Of a DNA stretch of 64,000 nucleotides, positions 25,450 through 34,557 are shown piece by piece. How positions within the stretch are numbered: the stretch's first letter is position 1; each line of letters begins with the position of its first letter. Source of the stretch: Caballeronia sp. SL2Y3 (GTDB lineage: Bacteria > Pseudomonadota > Gammaproteobacteria > Burkholderiales > Burkholderiaceae); NCBI RefSeq assembly GCF_022879575.1, contig NZ_CP084262.1, positions 62,001-126,000 of the forward strand, given 5' to 3'. The translations under genes and the position numbers were made by a program. The notes under the pieces are model-generated. The model was not told where the DNA came from. It did no database searches and was given only the letters and a program-made list of their open reading frames with translations.

Positions 25450-25482
25450 GCATTAGGCATTAGGCATTAGGCATTACGCATT
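25450..25482. repeat. 7-bp tandem repeat just after a stop codon
   Basis: GCATTAG occurs three times in direct succession, then GCATTAC and GCATT, starting 2 bases after the hydratase-like stop codon. The GCATT core links it to the boundary motifs elsewhere in the window. Confidence 0.75.
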
Positions 25483-25517
25483 CAAAAGTCCACGGCCCCT
25501 TCAGCGATAGCGCGACG

Positions 25518-28500
25518 ATGCTCAACTCGACCACCGACCGTCTAGTCAAGCCGATACATCTGGTGCCTGCTTCCGAGCGAGCGCGGGTCGGCTCGGCGCC
25601 TACGCCTCTGCAGGCACGCTTGCAGCGCGAGTTGAAGGGAGATGTGCTGTTCGACCGCGCCTCGCGCGGGCGCTATGCGACCGATGCATCCATCTACCAG
25701 ATCATGCCGCTCGGCGTAGCGGTCCCGAGAGATCAGGAAGATCTTCGCGTGGCCCTCGACATCGCGCGTGCACACGGCGCGAGCGTCCTCGCACGCGGCG
25801 CGGGAACGAGCCAATGCGGACAGACCGTCGGAGAAGCGCTCGTCATCGATACGACGAAGTGGCTGAACAATATCGTTCACTTCGACAAAGACGCTCGCAC
25901 GGTGACCGTAGAGCCGGGTGTCGTGCTCGATCATCTGAATGCCTGGCTCAAGCCGCATGGCCTATGGTTTCCTGTCGACGTATCGACGAGCGCGCAATGC
26001 ACGATAGGCGGCATGGCCGGCAACAACTCATGCGGCTCGCGCTCGATGGAATACGGCATCATGGTGCACAACGTCGAGGCGATCGACGCGATCCTCGCTG
26101 ACGGCCATGAAGCGCGCTTCGCCAGGCTATCAGCGATGCAACTGGATTCACGCATGCGCGACCTCGTCGACGGAGTGCGCAGCATTGCAATGCGCGAACA
26201 CGATGAACTGCGCGAGCGCGTTCCGAAGGTACTGAGACGCGTGGCGGGATACAACCTCGATCTCTTCGATTGCCAGAGCCCGCTGCCTTTCAGCGACGGT
26301 GAGCCCAACCTCGCGAACCTGCTGGTCGGGTCCGAGGGCACGCTTGCGTTCAGCCGGCAATTGACGCTCAAGCTCTCGCCGATTCCTGCGCATAAGACGC
26401 TCGGCGTCGTCAATTTCCCGAGCTTCTATGACGCGATGGACATGACACAGCGCATCGTGAAGCTCGGACCGGTTGCAGTGGAGCTCGTCGATCGCACGAT
26501 GATCGACCTCGCGATGTCCAATCCGTCGTTTCGTCCGGTCATCGAGAAGGCGCTCGTCGGCAATCCCGAAGCGGTGCTGCTCGTGGAATTCGCAGGCGCC
26601 GATCGCGACGCGCAGTTGATGAAGCTGGCGCAGCTGGTCGAGTTGATGGGCGATCTGGGCTTGCCTGGATCCGTCGTGCAGATGCCTGAGGCCGGCCCTC
26701 AAAAGGCGCTATGGGAAGTGCGCAAGGCGGGGCTCAACATCATGATGAGCCTGAGGGGCGATGGCAAGCCGGTTTCTTTTATCGAGGATTGCGCGGTCCC
26801 GCTCGAGCATCTTGCGGCATACACGAGCCGTCTGACTGAAGTCTTCAGAAGGCACGGCACGGAGGGCACATGGTATGCACATGCAAGCGTCGGTACGTTG
26901 CATGTGCGGCCCATTCTCGATATGCGTCGCGATGGCGCGTCGAAGATGCGCGCCATCGCGGAAGAGGCCGCGGCGATGGTGCGCGAATACAAGGGCGCTT
27001 ATTCGGGCGAGCATGGCGATGGCCTCTGCCGTGGCGAATGGGTCGCATGGCAATACGGGCCCCGCATCAATGAAGCGTTTCGGGACATCAAGCGGCTCTT
27101 CGATCCGGATAACCGGATGAGCCCGGACCGAATCGTCGCGCCGCCGAAGATGGACGATGCCGCGCTATTCAGGTTTCCGCCGTCGTATCGCGAGCGGGAG
27201 ACCACGACGCAACTCGACTGGTCCGCATGGAACGTCACGCGCGATCCGTCGACGGGCCTCGAAGGCGTTGTCGGCTCGGGTGGCGATCTCACGGGCGGCC
27301 TCGCGAAAGCCGTCGAGATGTGCAATAACAACGGGCATTGCCGCAAATTCGATGCGGGGACCATGTGCCCGAGTTACCGCATCACGAAGGACGAGCAACA
27401 TGTCACGCGAGGCCGTGCGACCACGCTGCGTCTTGCGCTCTCAGGTCAGCTCGGCGAGTCCGGAGAAGGGCTCGCGAGTCAGGACGTCAAGGAGGCGCTC
27501 GACCTCTGCGTTTCCTGCAAGGGATGCAAGCGCGACTGTCCGACGGGCGTCGATATGGCGCGCATGAAGATCGAAGCGCGTGCGGCATGGACGGCGCGTC
27601 ATGGTCTGCGTATGCGCGAAAGACTCATTGCTTACCTTCCTCGGTACGCGCCTTTTGCGAGCCGCATGCCGTGGCTCGGCAGCGCCCTCGAAAGGAACCT
27701 GCCCAGCACGGGGCGCTGGCTCAAGGCAAAGCTGGGACTCGCGCCACAACGCGCGTTCCCCCGATTCAAGAGGCCATTCCTGGATGCAGCGGCGACCGAA
27801 ACGGTCACATCCGCGACGAAGGAAGTGCTGCTGTTCGTCGATACGTTCAACAACTACATGGAGCCGGAGAATGCTCGCGCCGCGCAGCGGGTGTTGCAAG
27901 CGGCCGGCTATACGGTGCATCTGAACACGAGAGCAGGCGAGCGACCGCTTTGCTGCGGGCGGACGTTCCTTGCGGCGGGACTCGTCGAAGACGCGAAAGC
28001 CGAAGCGCGCCGCACGCTCGATACGCTGCTGCCGTATGTTCAGCGCGGCGTGGCCATAGTCGGGCTGGAGCCTTCTTGCCTGTTGTCATTGCGCGACGAG
28101 TTTCTCGGCTATGGATACGGAGATGCAGCTAGTAAGGTCTCCGAAGCATCACTTTTGTTTGAGGAATTCCTCGTTCGGGAACATGCCGCCGGTCGCTTAG
28201 AGCTTGCGCTGAAGGCGCTCGACAAGCCCAGGGCGCTGCTGCACGGCCATTGCCATCAAAAGGCATTCGACGCCGTGCGGCCGGTCGAAGCGGTGCTTGC
28301 ATGGATTCCCGAGTTGGACGTCAAGACTATCGAGTCGTCATGCTGTGGCATGGCCGGTAGCTTCGGCTACGAGGCGGAACATTACGAAGCATCCCAAGCC
28401 ATGGCGGAGTTGTCGCTCTTGCCGGCGGTGCGTAAGGCCCGCGACGCGCAAGACGGCATCATCGTGGCGGATGGTACGAGTTGCAGGCATCAGATCAGCG

Positions 28501-28559
28501 ATGGCGCACAGACCGAAGCGTTGCATGTGGCGCGCGTGCTTGAGCAAGCCCTCGCATGA
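25518..28559 (+). CDS. FAD/Fe-S D-2-hydroxyacid dehydrogenase (YdiJ-like)
   Basis: The 1013-residue protein fuses an FAD-binding oxidase part (about 50-540; GAGTSQCGQTVGEALVID, EHGDGLCRGEW) to an iron-sulfur part. The latter has a CNNNGHCRK...MCPSY segment (about 602-620), CVSCKGCKRDCP (about 663-674) and two CCG-type motifs (PLCCGRTFLAAG near 811; ESSCCGMAGSFG near 941). This layout and length match E. coli YdiJ (D-2-hydroxyglutarate dehydrogenase) and related D-lactate/glycolate oxidases that feed the quinone pool. The exact 2-hydroxyacid is not determined. In this cluster it could form the oxo acid used by its neighbours. Confidence 0.88.
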   Translation: MLNSTTDRLVKPIHLVPASERARVGSAPTPLQARLQRELKGDVLFDRASRGRYATDASIYQIMPLGVAVPRDQEDLRVALDIARAHGASVLARGAGTSQCGQTVGEALVIDTTKWLNNIVHFDKDARTVTVEPGVVLDHLNAWLKPHGLWFPVDVSTSAQCTIGGMAGNNSCGSRSMEYGIMVHNVEAIDAILADGHEARFARLSAMQLDSRMRDLVDGVRSIAMREHDELRERVPKVLRRVAGYNLDLFDCQSPLPFSDGEPNLANLLVGSEGTLAFSRQLTLKLSPIPAHKTLGVVNFPSFYDAMDMTQRIVKLGPVAVELVDRTMIDLAMSNPSFRPVIEKALVGNPEAVLLVEFAGADRDAQLMKLAQLVELMGDLGLPGSVVQMPEAGPQKALWEVRKAGLNIMMSLRGDGKPVSFIEDCAVPLEHLAAYTSRLTEVFRRHGTEGTWYAHASVGTLHVRPILDMRRDGASKMRAIAEEAAAMVREYKGAYSGEHGDGLCRGEWVAWQYGPRINEAFRDIKRLFDPDNRMSPDRIVAPPKMDDAALFRFPPSYRERETTTQLDWSAWNVTRDPSTGLEGVVGSGGDLTGGLAKAVEMCNNNGHCRKFDAGTMCPSYRITKDEQHVTRGRATTLRLALSGQLGESGEGLASQDVKEALDLCVSCKGCKRDCPTGVDMARMKIEARAAWTARHGLRMRERLIAYLPRYAPFASRMPWLGSALERNLPSTGRWLKAKLGLAPQRAFPRFKRPFLDAAATETVTSATKEVLLFVDTFNNYMEPENARAAQRVLQAAGYTVHLNTRAGERPLCCGRTFLAAGLVEDAKAEARRTLDTLLPYVQRGVAIVGLEPSCLLSLRDEFLGYGYGDAASKVSEASLLFEEFLVREHAAGRLELALKALDKPRALLHGHCHQKAFDAVRPVEAVLAWIPELDVKTIESSCCGMAGSFGYEAEHYEASQAMAELSLLPAVRKARDAQDGIIVADGTSCRHQISDGAQTEALHVARVLEQALA

Positions 28560-28803
28560 AACGGAGCAGAGTGTAGAGCTTAACGATTCATTCATCGACA
28601 CATAACAGCGGACACGTTATCGATCCGCGAATCGGAGACGAAGCCATGACACCATCGTACAAACCGGACAGGCGACGATCACGCCGACGAGCGCCATAGA
28701 CACGCGCCAGTCTTCCGTTCCAAGCAACAACACGCTGTTCCGTAAGTCGTGGCAGGCGCCATGATGCGCCGGCTCACGCACGCGACCACTCAAGGAGACG
28801 ATG

Positions 28804-30090
28804 ATGTTCCGTCGAGCCACCACGCGCGTTCTATTGCTGCTATGCGCGATGTATTTCATCACTTATATCGACCGCGTGAACGTCAGTACCGCTGCCAGTC
28901 AGTTCGGCGCGGAACTCGGTCTTTCACATACACAGATCGGCTTTGTGTTCTCCGCATTTGCATACCCGTATCTGGTTTTCCAGATCATCGGTGGATGGGT
29001 GGGCGACCGCTTCGGGCCGCGTCGGACGCTCACGGTATGCGCCATTATCTGGGCGGGCGCGACGGTACTGACCGGCATGGCTGGCGGCTTCGTTTCGCTG
29101 ATCGTCGCTCGCGTTCTTCTCGGCCTGGGCGAGGGCGCTACCTTTCCGACCGCAACGCGCGCCATGTCGAACTGGATGCCGGCCGATCAGCGCGGTTTCG
29201 CACAAGGTATTACGCATGCAGCATCCCGCATCGGGAATGCAGTTGCGCCACCACTGATCGTATGGCTGATGGTCGCGACGAGCTGGCGCGGTGCTTTCGT
29301 CATTACCGGTATCATCAGCTTCTTGTGGGCGCTCGCATGGGTGTTCTACTTCCGCGACAATCCGCGCGATCATCCCCGCATCACCGACAGCGAATGCCAG
29401 ACACTCGCCACTTACTCGGGCGTGAAGGAACGGAAGGCCGTGCCATGGCGCACGTTGCTCGGTCGCATGGCGCCCGTGACCGCCGTCTATTTCTGCTATG
29501 GCTGGGTCCTTTGGCTGTTCCTCGGGTGGATCCCTCAGTACTTCCTGCACAACTATCACATGCAGTTGGGCAAGTCCGCGCTGTTCGCATCGGGCGTGTT
29601 CTTCGCGGGCGTACTGGGTGACTGGCTCGGCGGTTCTCTGACGGATCGCATCCTGCGCAAGAGCGGGAACGTGCGGCTGGCGCGCAACATGATGGTCGGC
29701 GTATGCATGCTGCTGACGCTGTTATCGCTTGCTCCGATCATGCTGGTGTCGAATCTCTCCATCACGCTCGTGGCCCTGTGCCTGTCGGCCGGGTTCTTCT
29801 TCAACGAGATGACGATCGGACCTATGTGGTCGGTTCCGATGGATATCGCGCCGAAGCACTCGGGCACGGCCGCCGGCATTATGAATTCTGGATCGGCGCT
29901 GGCGGCTATCGTCAGTCCGGTCGTCGGCGGATGGATCATCGATCGCACCGGCAACTGGAACCTCCCGTTCACGGTGTCGATGATCCTGATGGCGGCCGGC
30001 ATCATTCTCTCGTTCGCCATGCGCCCCGACCGTACGCTGGAAGTAGAAGATGAAAAGAATGAGACAGCGCATGCGAGGAAGTTCGTGTGA
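28804..30090 (+). CDS. MFS transporter, anion:cation symporter family
   Basis: The 428-residue carrier has 12 predicted helices, with FITYIDRVNVSTAASQFG in helix 1 and RVLLGLGEGATFPTATRAMSNWMP in helices 4-5, as in sugar-acid and phthalate-type permeases. Two ATGs stand in tandem at 28801 and 28804; the AAGGAG site at 28792-28797 is better spaced for the second. It probably imports the organic acid that the surrounding enzymes degrade. Confidence 0.87.
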   Translation: MFRRATTRVLLLLCAMYFITYIDRVNVSTAASQFGAELGLSHTQIGFVFSAFAYPYLVFQIIGGWVGDRFGPRRTLTVCAIIWAGATVLTGMAGGFVSLIVARVLLGLGEGATFPTATRAMSNWMPADQRGFAQGITHAASRIGNAVAPPLIVWLMVATSWRGAFVITGIISFLWALAWVFYFRDNPRDHPRITDSECQTLATYSGVKERKAVPWRTLLGRMAPVTAVYFCYGWVLWLFLGWIPQYFLHNYHMQLGKSALFASGVFFAGVLGDWLGGSLTDRILRKSGNVRLARNMMVGVCMLLTLLSLAPIMLVSNLSITLVALCLSAGFFFNEMTIGPMWSVPMDIAPKHSGTAAGIMNSGSALAAIVSPVVGGWIIDRTGNWNLPFTVSMILMAAGIILSFAMRPDRTLEVEDEKNETAHARKFV

Positions 30091-30161
30091 CGTGTCCGGT
30101 GGGCCGTTCCGGCTGTGCGTCGGCGGCCCGAAGCGCATGCAATATTCAATCAGGAGGCAAA

Positions 30162-30944
30162 GTGGCGGAAGCATCCATCGTGACGACGCGCGACGGCGAT
30201 ATCGCGACGGTCATCATCGACCGGCCCGAGAAGCTCAACGCAATGACCAAGTACTTGTGGCAATCGCTGGGCGAGACCATCGACGCGCTGTCCAGAGACG
30301 ATGCGCTGCGCTGCATCGTCCTGCGCGGCGCGGGGGAGAAAGCATTCTCGCCCGGCAACGATATTGCCGAGTTTCGCACCGACCGGTCCAACGTGGAGCA
30401 GGCGCGGGCCTACGGCGCGATCATGCATCGAACGCTTGCGGCGTTGAAGGGTTGTCGTCACCCGCTGATTGCGATGATTCACGGCATATGCGTCGGAGGC
30501 GGTCTCGAGATTGCGGCGATGTGCGATCTGCGCATCTGCGGCGAGTCCAGCCGATTCGGCGTGCCGATCAAAAACCTGGGCCTGGTCATGGCCCATGCGG
30601 AAATGGACGGGCTCGTCCAACTGGCGGGTCCAGCGGTCGCGCTGGAGATCTTGCTCGAAGGACGAATTTTTGGCGCGAGCGAGGCTCTCGCGAAAGGACT
30701 GGTCACACGCATCGTTCCCGATGGCGACGTGACATCGCATACCTATGAGACCGCGCGCCGCATTGCCGATGGTGCGCCGCTCGTCGCGCGCTGGCACAAG
30801 CAATTCATCCGTCGCGTAATGGATCCGACGCCGCTCAGCGATGAAGAACGTGACGAAGGATTCGCCTGTTTCGGCACGGATGATTTCCGCACAGGATACG
30901 AGGCGTTTTTGAGCAAGACCAAACCTGAATTCAAGGGGCGTTGA
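30162..30944 (+). CDS. enoyl-CoA hydratase/isomerase-family protein (crotonase)
   Basis: The 260-residue protein has the crotonase fold: EKLNAMTKYLWQSL, the oxyanion-hole segments AFSPGNDIAEF and ICVGGGLEIAAMCDLRI. One active-site Glu position is kept (GGGLEIA), but the second is changed: the usual PE...PGxGG region reads FGVPIKNLGLVMAHAEMDG, so Glu is replaced by Ile and the Gly-rich loop is lost. A simple hydratase is thus doubtful; decarboxylase, isomerase or hydrolase activity is possible. The GTG at 30162 has AGGAGG upstream. The CoA-transferase gene follows after one base. Confidence 0.85.
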   Translation: MAEASIVTTRDGDIATVIIDRPEKLNAMTKYLWQSLGETIDALSRDDALRCIVLRGAGEKAFSPGNDIAEFRTDRSNVEQARAYGAIMHRTLAALKGCRHPLIAMIHGICVGGGLEIAAMCDLRICGESSRFGVPIKNLGLVMAHAEMDGLVQLAGPAVALEILLEGRIFGASEALAKGLVTRIVPDGDVTSHTYETARRIADGAPLVARWHKQFIRRVMDPTPLSDEERDEGFACFGTDDFRTGYEAFLSKTKPEFKGR

Positions 30945-30945
30945 G

Positions 30946-32211
30946 ATGGCATACCAAATACCAGACGACGCATCGTTGCAGGCCGCGGAATCGGCAGGAA
31001 AGGGGAATGGACCGCTAGCGGGCATGCGGGTTATCGAACTGGCGCACATCATGTCAGGTCCCATCTGCGGGATGATGCTCGCCGACATGGGCGCGGAAGT
31101 CATCAAGGTGGAAAAGATCCCGAACGGCGACGATTGCCGCCGATTCGCGCCGATTCTGGCGAGCGGTGAATCGGCGTCGTTCATGATCGTGAACCGGAAC
31201 AAGCGAGGCATCGCGCTCAACCTCAAGACCGAGGGCGGCAAGGAGGTGCTCAAGACGATGCTCGCGACTGCCGACGTCGTCACTGAGAACTATCGGCGCG
31301 GCACGATGGAGAAACTCGGCATGAGCTATGAAGCGCTACGCGCCGTCAACCCCGGCCTTATCTATTGCGCGATCTCGGGCTATGGGCGCAGTGGTCCGAT
31401 GGCCGACAAAGGCGGCTTCGACCTCATCGCCCAAGGCATGAGTGGGTTGATGAGCATGACCGGCGAGCCGGGGCAGGCGCCGATCAAGGCGGGATCCCCT
31501 GTCACGGACATCAACGCGGGCATTCTCGCCGCGCTCGGCATCAGCGCGGCGTATGCGCGAAAACAGGTCACCGGCTTGGGGCAGATGGTCGACACGTCGC
31601 TCTTCGAAGCGGGGTTGCAGCAGATGTACTGGGCCTTCGCCAACTACTTCGCGGACGGGACGGTGCTGCCGAAGGCCGGCTCGGCCAACCCGACGAGCGC
31701 GCCGTATCAGGCTTTTCGCACACATGATGGATGGGTGAACATCGGGGCGGCCAACCAGAGCAACTATGAGAGATTGGTTGGAGTACTAAATATAAACGGA
31801 TTGACTGAAGACGAGCGTTTTCAGACCAATGCCGGACGGCTCAAGCATCGGGAAGCGCTCGTCGAAATTCTCACCGCACGCCTTGTCGAGCGGACCACGG
31901 ACGAGTGGCTCGCTGCATTCGACGAAATCGGCTTGCCGAGCGGACCGGTGCTCAGCGTTCCCGAGGCGTCGTCGCACGAGCAAGCCCTGGCGCGGGGAAT
32001 GATCGTCGAGACCGAGCATCCGCTTGCGGGTCGCATGCGCGGCATCGGCTTGCCGATCCATTTCTCCGACTCTTCTACTCAGTCGTCGCGTCCAGCACCG
32101 CTTCTGGGGCAGCACACGTCCGAACTGCTGCATGAATACGGCTTCGATGACGAGCGCATCCAGGCGCTTAAAGACGAGGGGGCGATTCTGGAGACCGAAG
32201 TCCCGGCTTAA
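30946..32211 (+). CDS. family III CoA-transferase (CaiB/BaiF)
   Basis: The 421-residue protein has the family III pattern: MRVIELAHIMSGPICGMMLADMGAEVIKVE, then NRNKRGIALNLKTEGGKE, and the catalytic Asp D159 in GGFDLIAQGMSG. It moves CoA between an acyl-CoA donor and a free carboxylic acid, making the acyl-CoA that the adjacent crotonase-like enzyme could use. It starts one base after the crotonase stop, so the two are co-translated. The acid acceptor is unknown. Confidence 0.9.
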   Translation: MAYQIPDDASLQAAESAGKGNGPLAGMRVIELAHIMSGPICGMMLADMGAEVIKVEKIPNGDDCRRFAPILASGESASFMIVNRNKRGIALNLKTEGGKEVLKTMLATADVVTENYRRGTMEKLGMSYEALRAVNPGLIYCAISGYGRSGPMADKGGFDLIAQGMSGLMSMTGEPGQAPIKAGSPVTDINAGILAALGISAAYARKQVTGLGQMVDTSLFEAGLQQMYWAFANYFADGTVLPKAGSANPTSAPYQAFRTHDGWVNIGAANQSNYERLVGVLNINGLTEDERFQTNAGRLKHREALVEILTARLVERTTDEWLAAFDEIGLPSGPVLSVPEASSHEQALARGMIVETEHPLAGRMRGIGLPIHFSDSSTQSSRPAPLLGQHTSELLHEYGFDDERIQALKDEGAILETEVPA

Positions 32212-32233
32212 GCCTCCAATAGCTTTCAGGCCT

Positions 32234-32274
32234 GCATGCGGCACTATGAATGCGGCATTTTGCATGCCGCATGC
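32234..32274. repeat. inverted repeat of the GCATGC/GCATTTTGCATGC family
   Basis: GCATGCGGCA (32234-32243) and TGCCGCATGC (32265-32274) are perfect 10-base inverted arms around a 21-base centre that contains GCATTTTGCATGCC. It lies 22 bases after the CoA-transferase stop and could also act as a hairpin in the transcript. Confidence 0.75.
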
Positions 32275-32331
32275 TTGCGAGCGGACTGTCACGCGATAAG
32301 ATGACTTTCCGCCACCTCACTCGATGCGCCC

Positions 32332-33479
32332 ATGACGCTCGTTCCACCGCCCGCAGCCCGTATCGGCGACACGCTCGCCGCAGTCTCGACGCCCTCTCTC
32401 GTCCTCGATCTCGACGCGTTCGACTCGAATCTCGCACAGATGAGTTCATTGGCGGCACGTCACGGCGTGGCTTTGCGGCCGCACGCAAAGGCGCACAAGT
32501 CCAGCGCGATCGCGCGACGTCAGACGGACGCGGGTGCGGTCGGCATTTGCTGCCAGAAGTTGTCGGAGGCGTACCCGTTCGCAGCGGCGGGCATCGCGAG
32601 CATCCACATCAGTAACGAATTCGTCGGCGCGGCAAGGTGTCGATGGCCGTCGAACTCGCATCGCACGTGCGGCTGTCGGTCTGCGTCGATGCGGTCGCGC
32701 AAGTCGCCGCGCTCGGAGAGGAGGCGGCACGCGCGGGCGTTCACATCGACGTATTGGTCGAAGTCGATGCGGGCCAGCATCGTTGCGGCGTAGCCAGTGA
32801 CGATGCGCTGCTGTCGCTCGCCGATGCGATCGCCGCGCAGCGGGCGCTCCGCTTCTCGGGTATTCAGGCGTACCACGGCGGCGCCCAGCACGTTGTCGAC
32901 TGGCACGCCCGCAAGACCGCAGCGAGTCGGGCGGCTGAACGCGCGGCGCATTTTGCATGCACATTGGAGGCACGTGGCATTCAATGTACCGTCATCACCG
33001 GTGGCGGTACGGGCACTGTCGAGTTCGATGCCGCCAGTGGGGTCTATACCGAATTGCAGCCCGGGTCGTACCTGTTCATGGACGGCGACTACGGTGGTCT
33101 GACATGGAACGACGCACTGCGCTGGCGGCAAAGTCTCTTCGTCTTGTCGACCATCATGAGTGCCGCGCGCCCCGGTATGGCCGTCTGCGATGTCGGACTC
33201 AAAGGATTGGCGGTGGACTCGGGATTGCCGCGCAGCGTGCAACCGCTCGATGCATCGGACGAGCAGGTCTTCACCTATATTGCCGCCAATGACGAGCACG
33301 GCATGCTGGACGCGCAGCTTGCGCGATACGACGACACCGACGCGCTGCTGGGCAGACGCATTCTGTTGCCGCCCGGACATTGCGATCCGACTGTCAATCT
33401 CTACGATGAATACGTGTGCCATCGCAACGGACAAGTCGTCGAGATCTGGCCCATCGATGCGCGCGGACTGTCGCGCTAA
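32332..33479 (+). pseudogene. D-threonine/3-hydroxyaspartate aldolase-like gene, frameshifted
   Basis: Two frames together make one protein of about 382 residues of the alanine-racemase-fold D-threonine aldolase/D-serine dehydratase family. Frame 1 (32332 to about 32634) gives PSLVLDLDAFDSNLAQM and LRPHAKAHKS with the PLP lysine K53. Frame 3 (about 32634 to the stop at 33479) gives VCVDAV, GTGTVEFDAASGVYTELQPGSY and the metal-site GHCDPTVNLYDEY. At GCGGCAAGGTG (32629-32639) one A is missing: adding it restores GAAKVSMAVELASH. Such enzymes split beta-hydroxy-D-amino acids to glycine plus an aldehyde or glyoxylate. It may be a true mutation or a sequencing error. Confidence 0.85.
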
Positions 33480-34504
33480 TGCGTGCTTGGTGGTTCGCTT
33501 GGATAAATCGCCGTAGCGAGGGCATCGAGGTCCGTGACGATGAGGCCGACGACGAAATAGGCGACATCCCGCTCCCCGTCATTCGCCCGCTTGTCCGCGA
33601 GCGCCTCTTTCAGCTGGCGCATGCACTCGCGCACGCGCTCCCGCTTCGACGGATCCTGCCTCGTGTCGGAGAGCGCGTCCCTCAGTGCTGCGAATGACGT
33701 CTGCAGCGCGCGGCCGATCTCCCGGTTATGCATTTTGTATTCATCCGGCCGCTCATTCGACAGCGCTTTTCCGAGAAACAGTGCGTCACTATGTAGTCGA
33801 CGCAGGAACGGTGCAGCCTTGTCGATTGCATCCGAGCGACGACTACGCAAAGGCACGATGATGTGCTCGCGCTCGGCTTCCTGAAGGGCATCGTCCAGGG
33901 CCTGCTGGGCCTGCACGCTGAGGGTTTCGAGACGTGCGGCCTCGTCTTCGTCCGCTTTTCCTGAGAGCTGGATGTCGATGAGCCGACGAAGACTATCCAA
34001 GGTATCGGCGACGCGTCGATGAGCAGTGCGCAGCGCACGATTCGGCCAGATCGCCGCAACGATGAACGCCGCCGTCACGCCAATGAGAATCTCCAGTACT
34101 CGATGCAACGGCCGTTGAAACGGCGGTCCTGAGCCCGCCGGTATCAAGACGACAATGACGAGCGTTACGCAGGCGAGCCGCATGGCGGGACGCTTCGCGG
34201 TCAGCGCGGCGAGCGGCACCAACGCGACCGCGAACACAGCGAGCGGCGCAACGCCCCGTTGAGTCGCCATGACGCCGAGCACGCCCGCCACGCCGCCGGT
34301 GCAGGCCCCGATGATCTGATCGCGTGCGGTGCCGAGCGCTTGCGTGAGGCTCGGTTGAGTGACTACGACTAGCGTCGTGATCAGCGCCCAATAGCCTTCT
34401 GGAAGTGCGGCCAGGCGCGCGCCCGCATAGCTGAGTGTGCACGCGACGAGTGTGCGCACGAAACGGCGCGCTTCCGGGACACCGAAGGACAGCCAATTCG
34501 GCAT
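33476..34504 (-). CDS. FUSC-family inner-membrane protein
   Basis: The 342-residue product has a block of about six membrane helices (about 15-155, LPEGYWALITTLVVVTQPSLTQALGTARDQIIGACTGG, IWPNRALRTAHRRV) followed by a helical cytoplasmic region (about 160-340). This is half the size of the doubled AaeB-type aromatic acid efflux proteins, fitting the single-unit FUSC group. Efflux of an organic acid is likely but unproven. It ends within the last bases of the aldolase-like gene on the other strand. Confidence 0.82.
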   Translation of the reverse strand: MPNWLSFGVPEARRFVRTLVACTLSYAGARLAALPEGYWALITTLVVVTQPSLTQALGTARDQIIGACTGGVAGVLGVMATQRGVAPLAVFAVALVPLAALTAKRPAMRLACVTLVIVVLIPAGSGPPFQRPLHRVLEILIGVTAAFIVAAIWPNRALRTAHRRVADTLDSLRRLIDIQLSGKADEDEAARLETLSVQAQQALDDALQEAEREHIIVPLRSRRSDAIDKAAPFLRRLHSDALFLGKALSNERPDEYKMHNREIGRALQTSFAALRDALSDTRQDPSKRERVRECMRQLKEALADKRANDGERDVAYFVVGLIVTDLDALATAIYPSEPPSTH

Positions 34505-34511
34505 ATTGGTG

Positions 34512-34546
34512 TTCTGAATTCCTTATTGTTGGGTCGGAATTCTGAA
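34512..34546 (-). repeat. inverted repeat GAATTC-type between two minus-strand genes
   Basis: TTCTGAATTCC (34512-34522) and GGAATTCTGAA (34536-34546) are inverted arms with one mismatch and a 13-base loop. The right side continues into TGAATGCAAG, as in other boundary motifs, and lies just after the LysE-type stop codon. It could end that transcript. Confidence 0.6.
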
Positions 34547-34557
34547 TGCAAGCCGGT

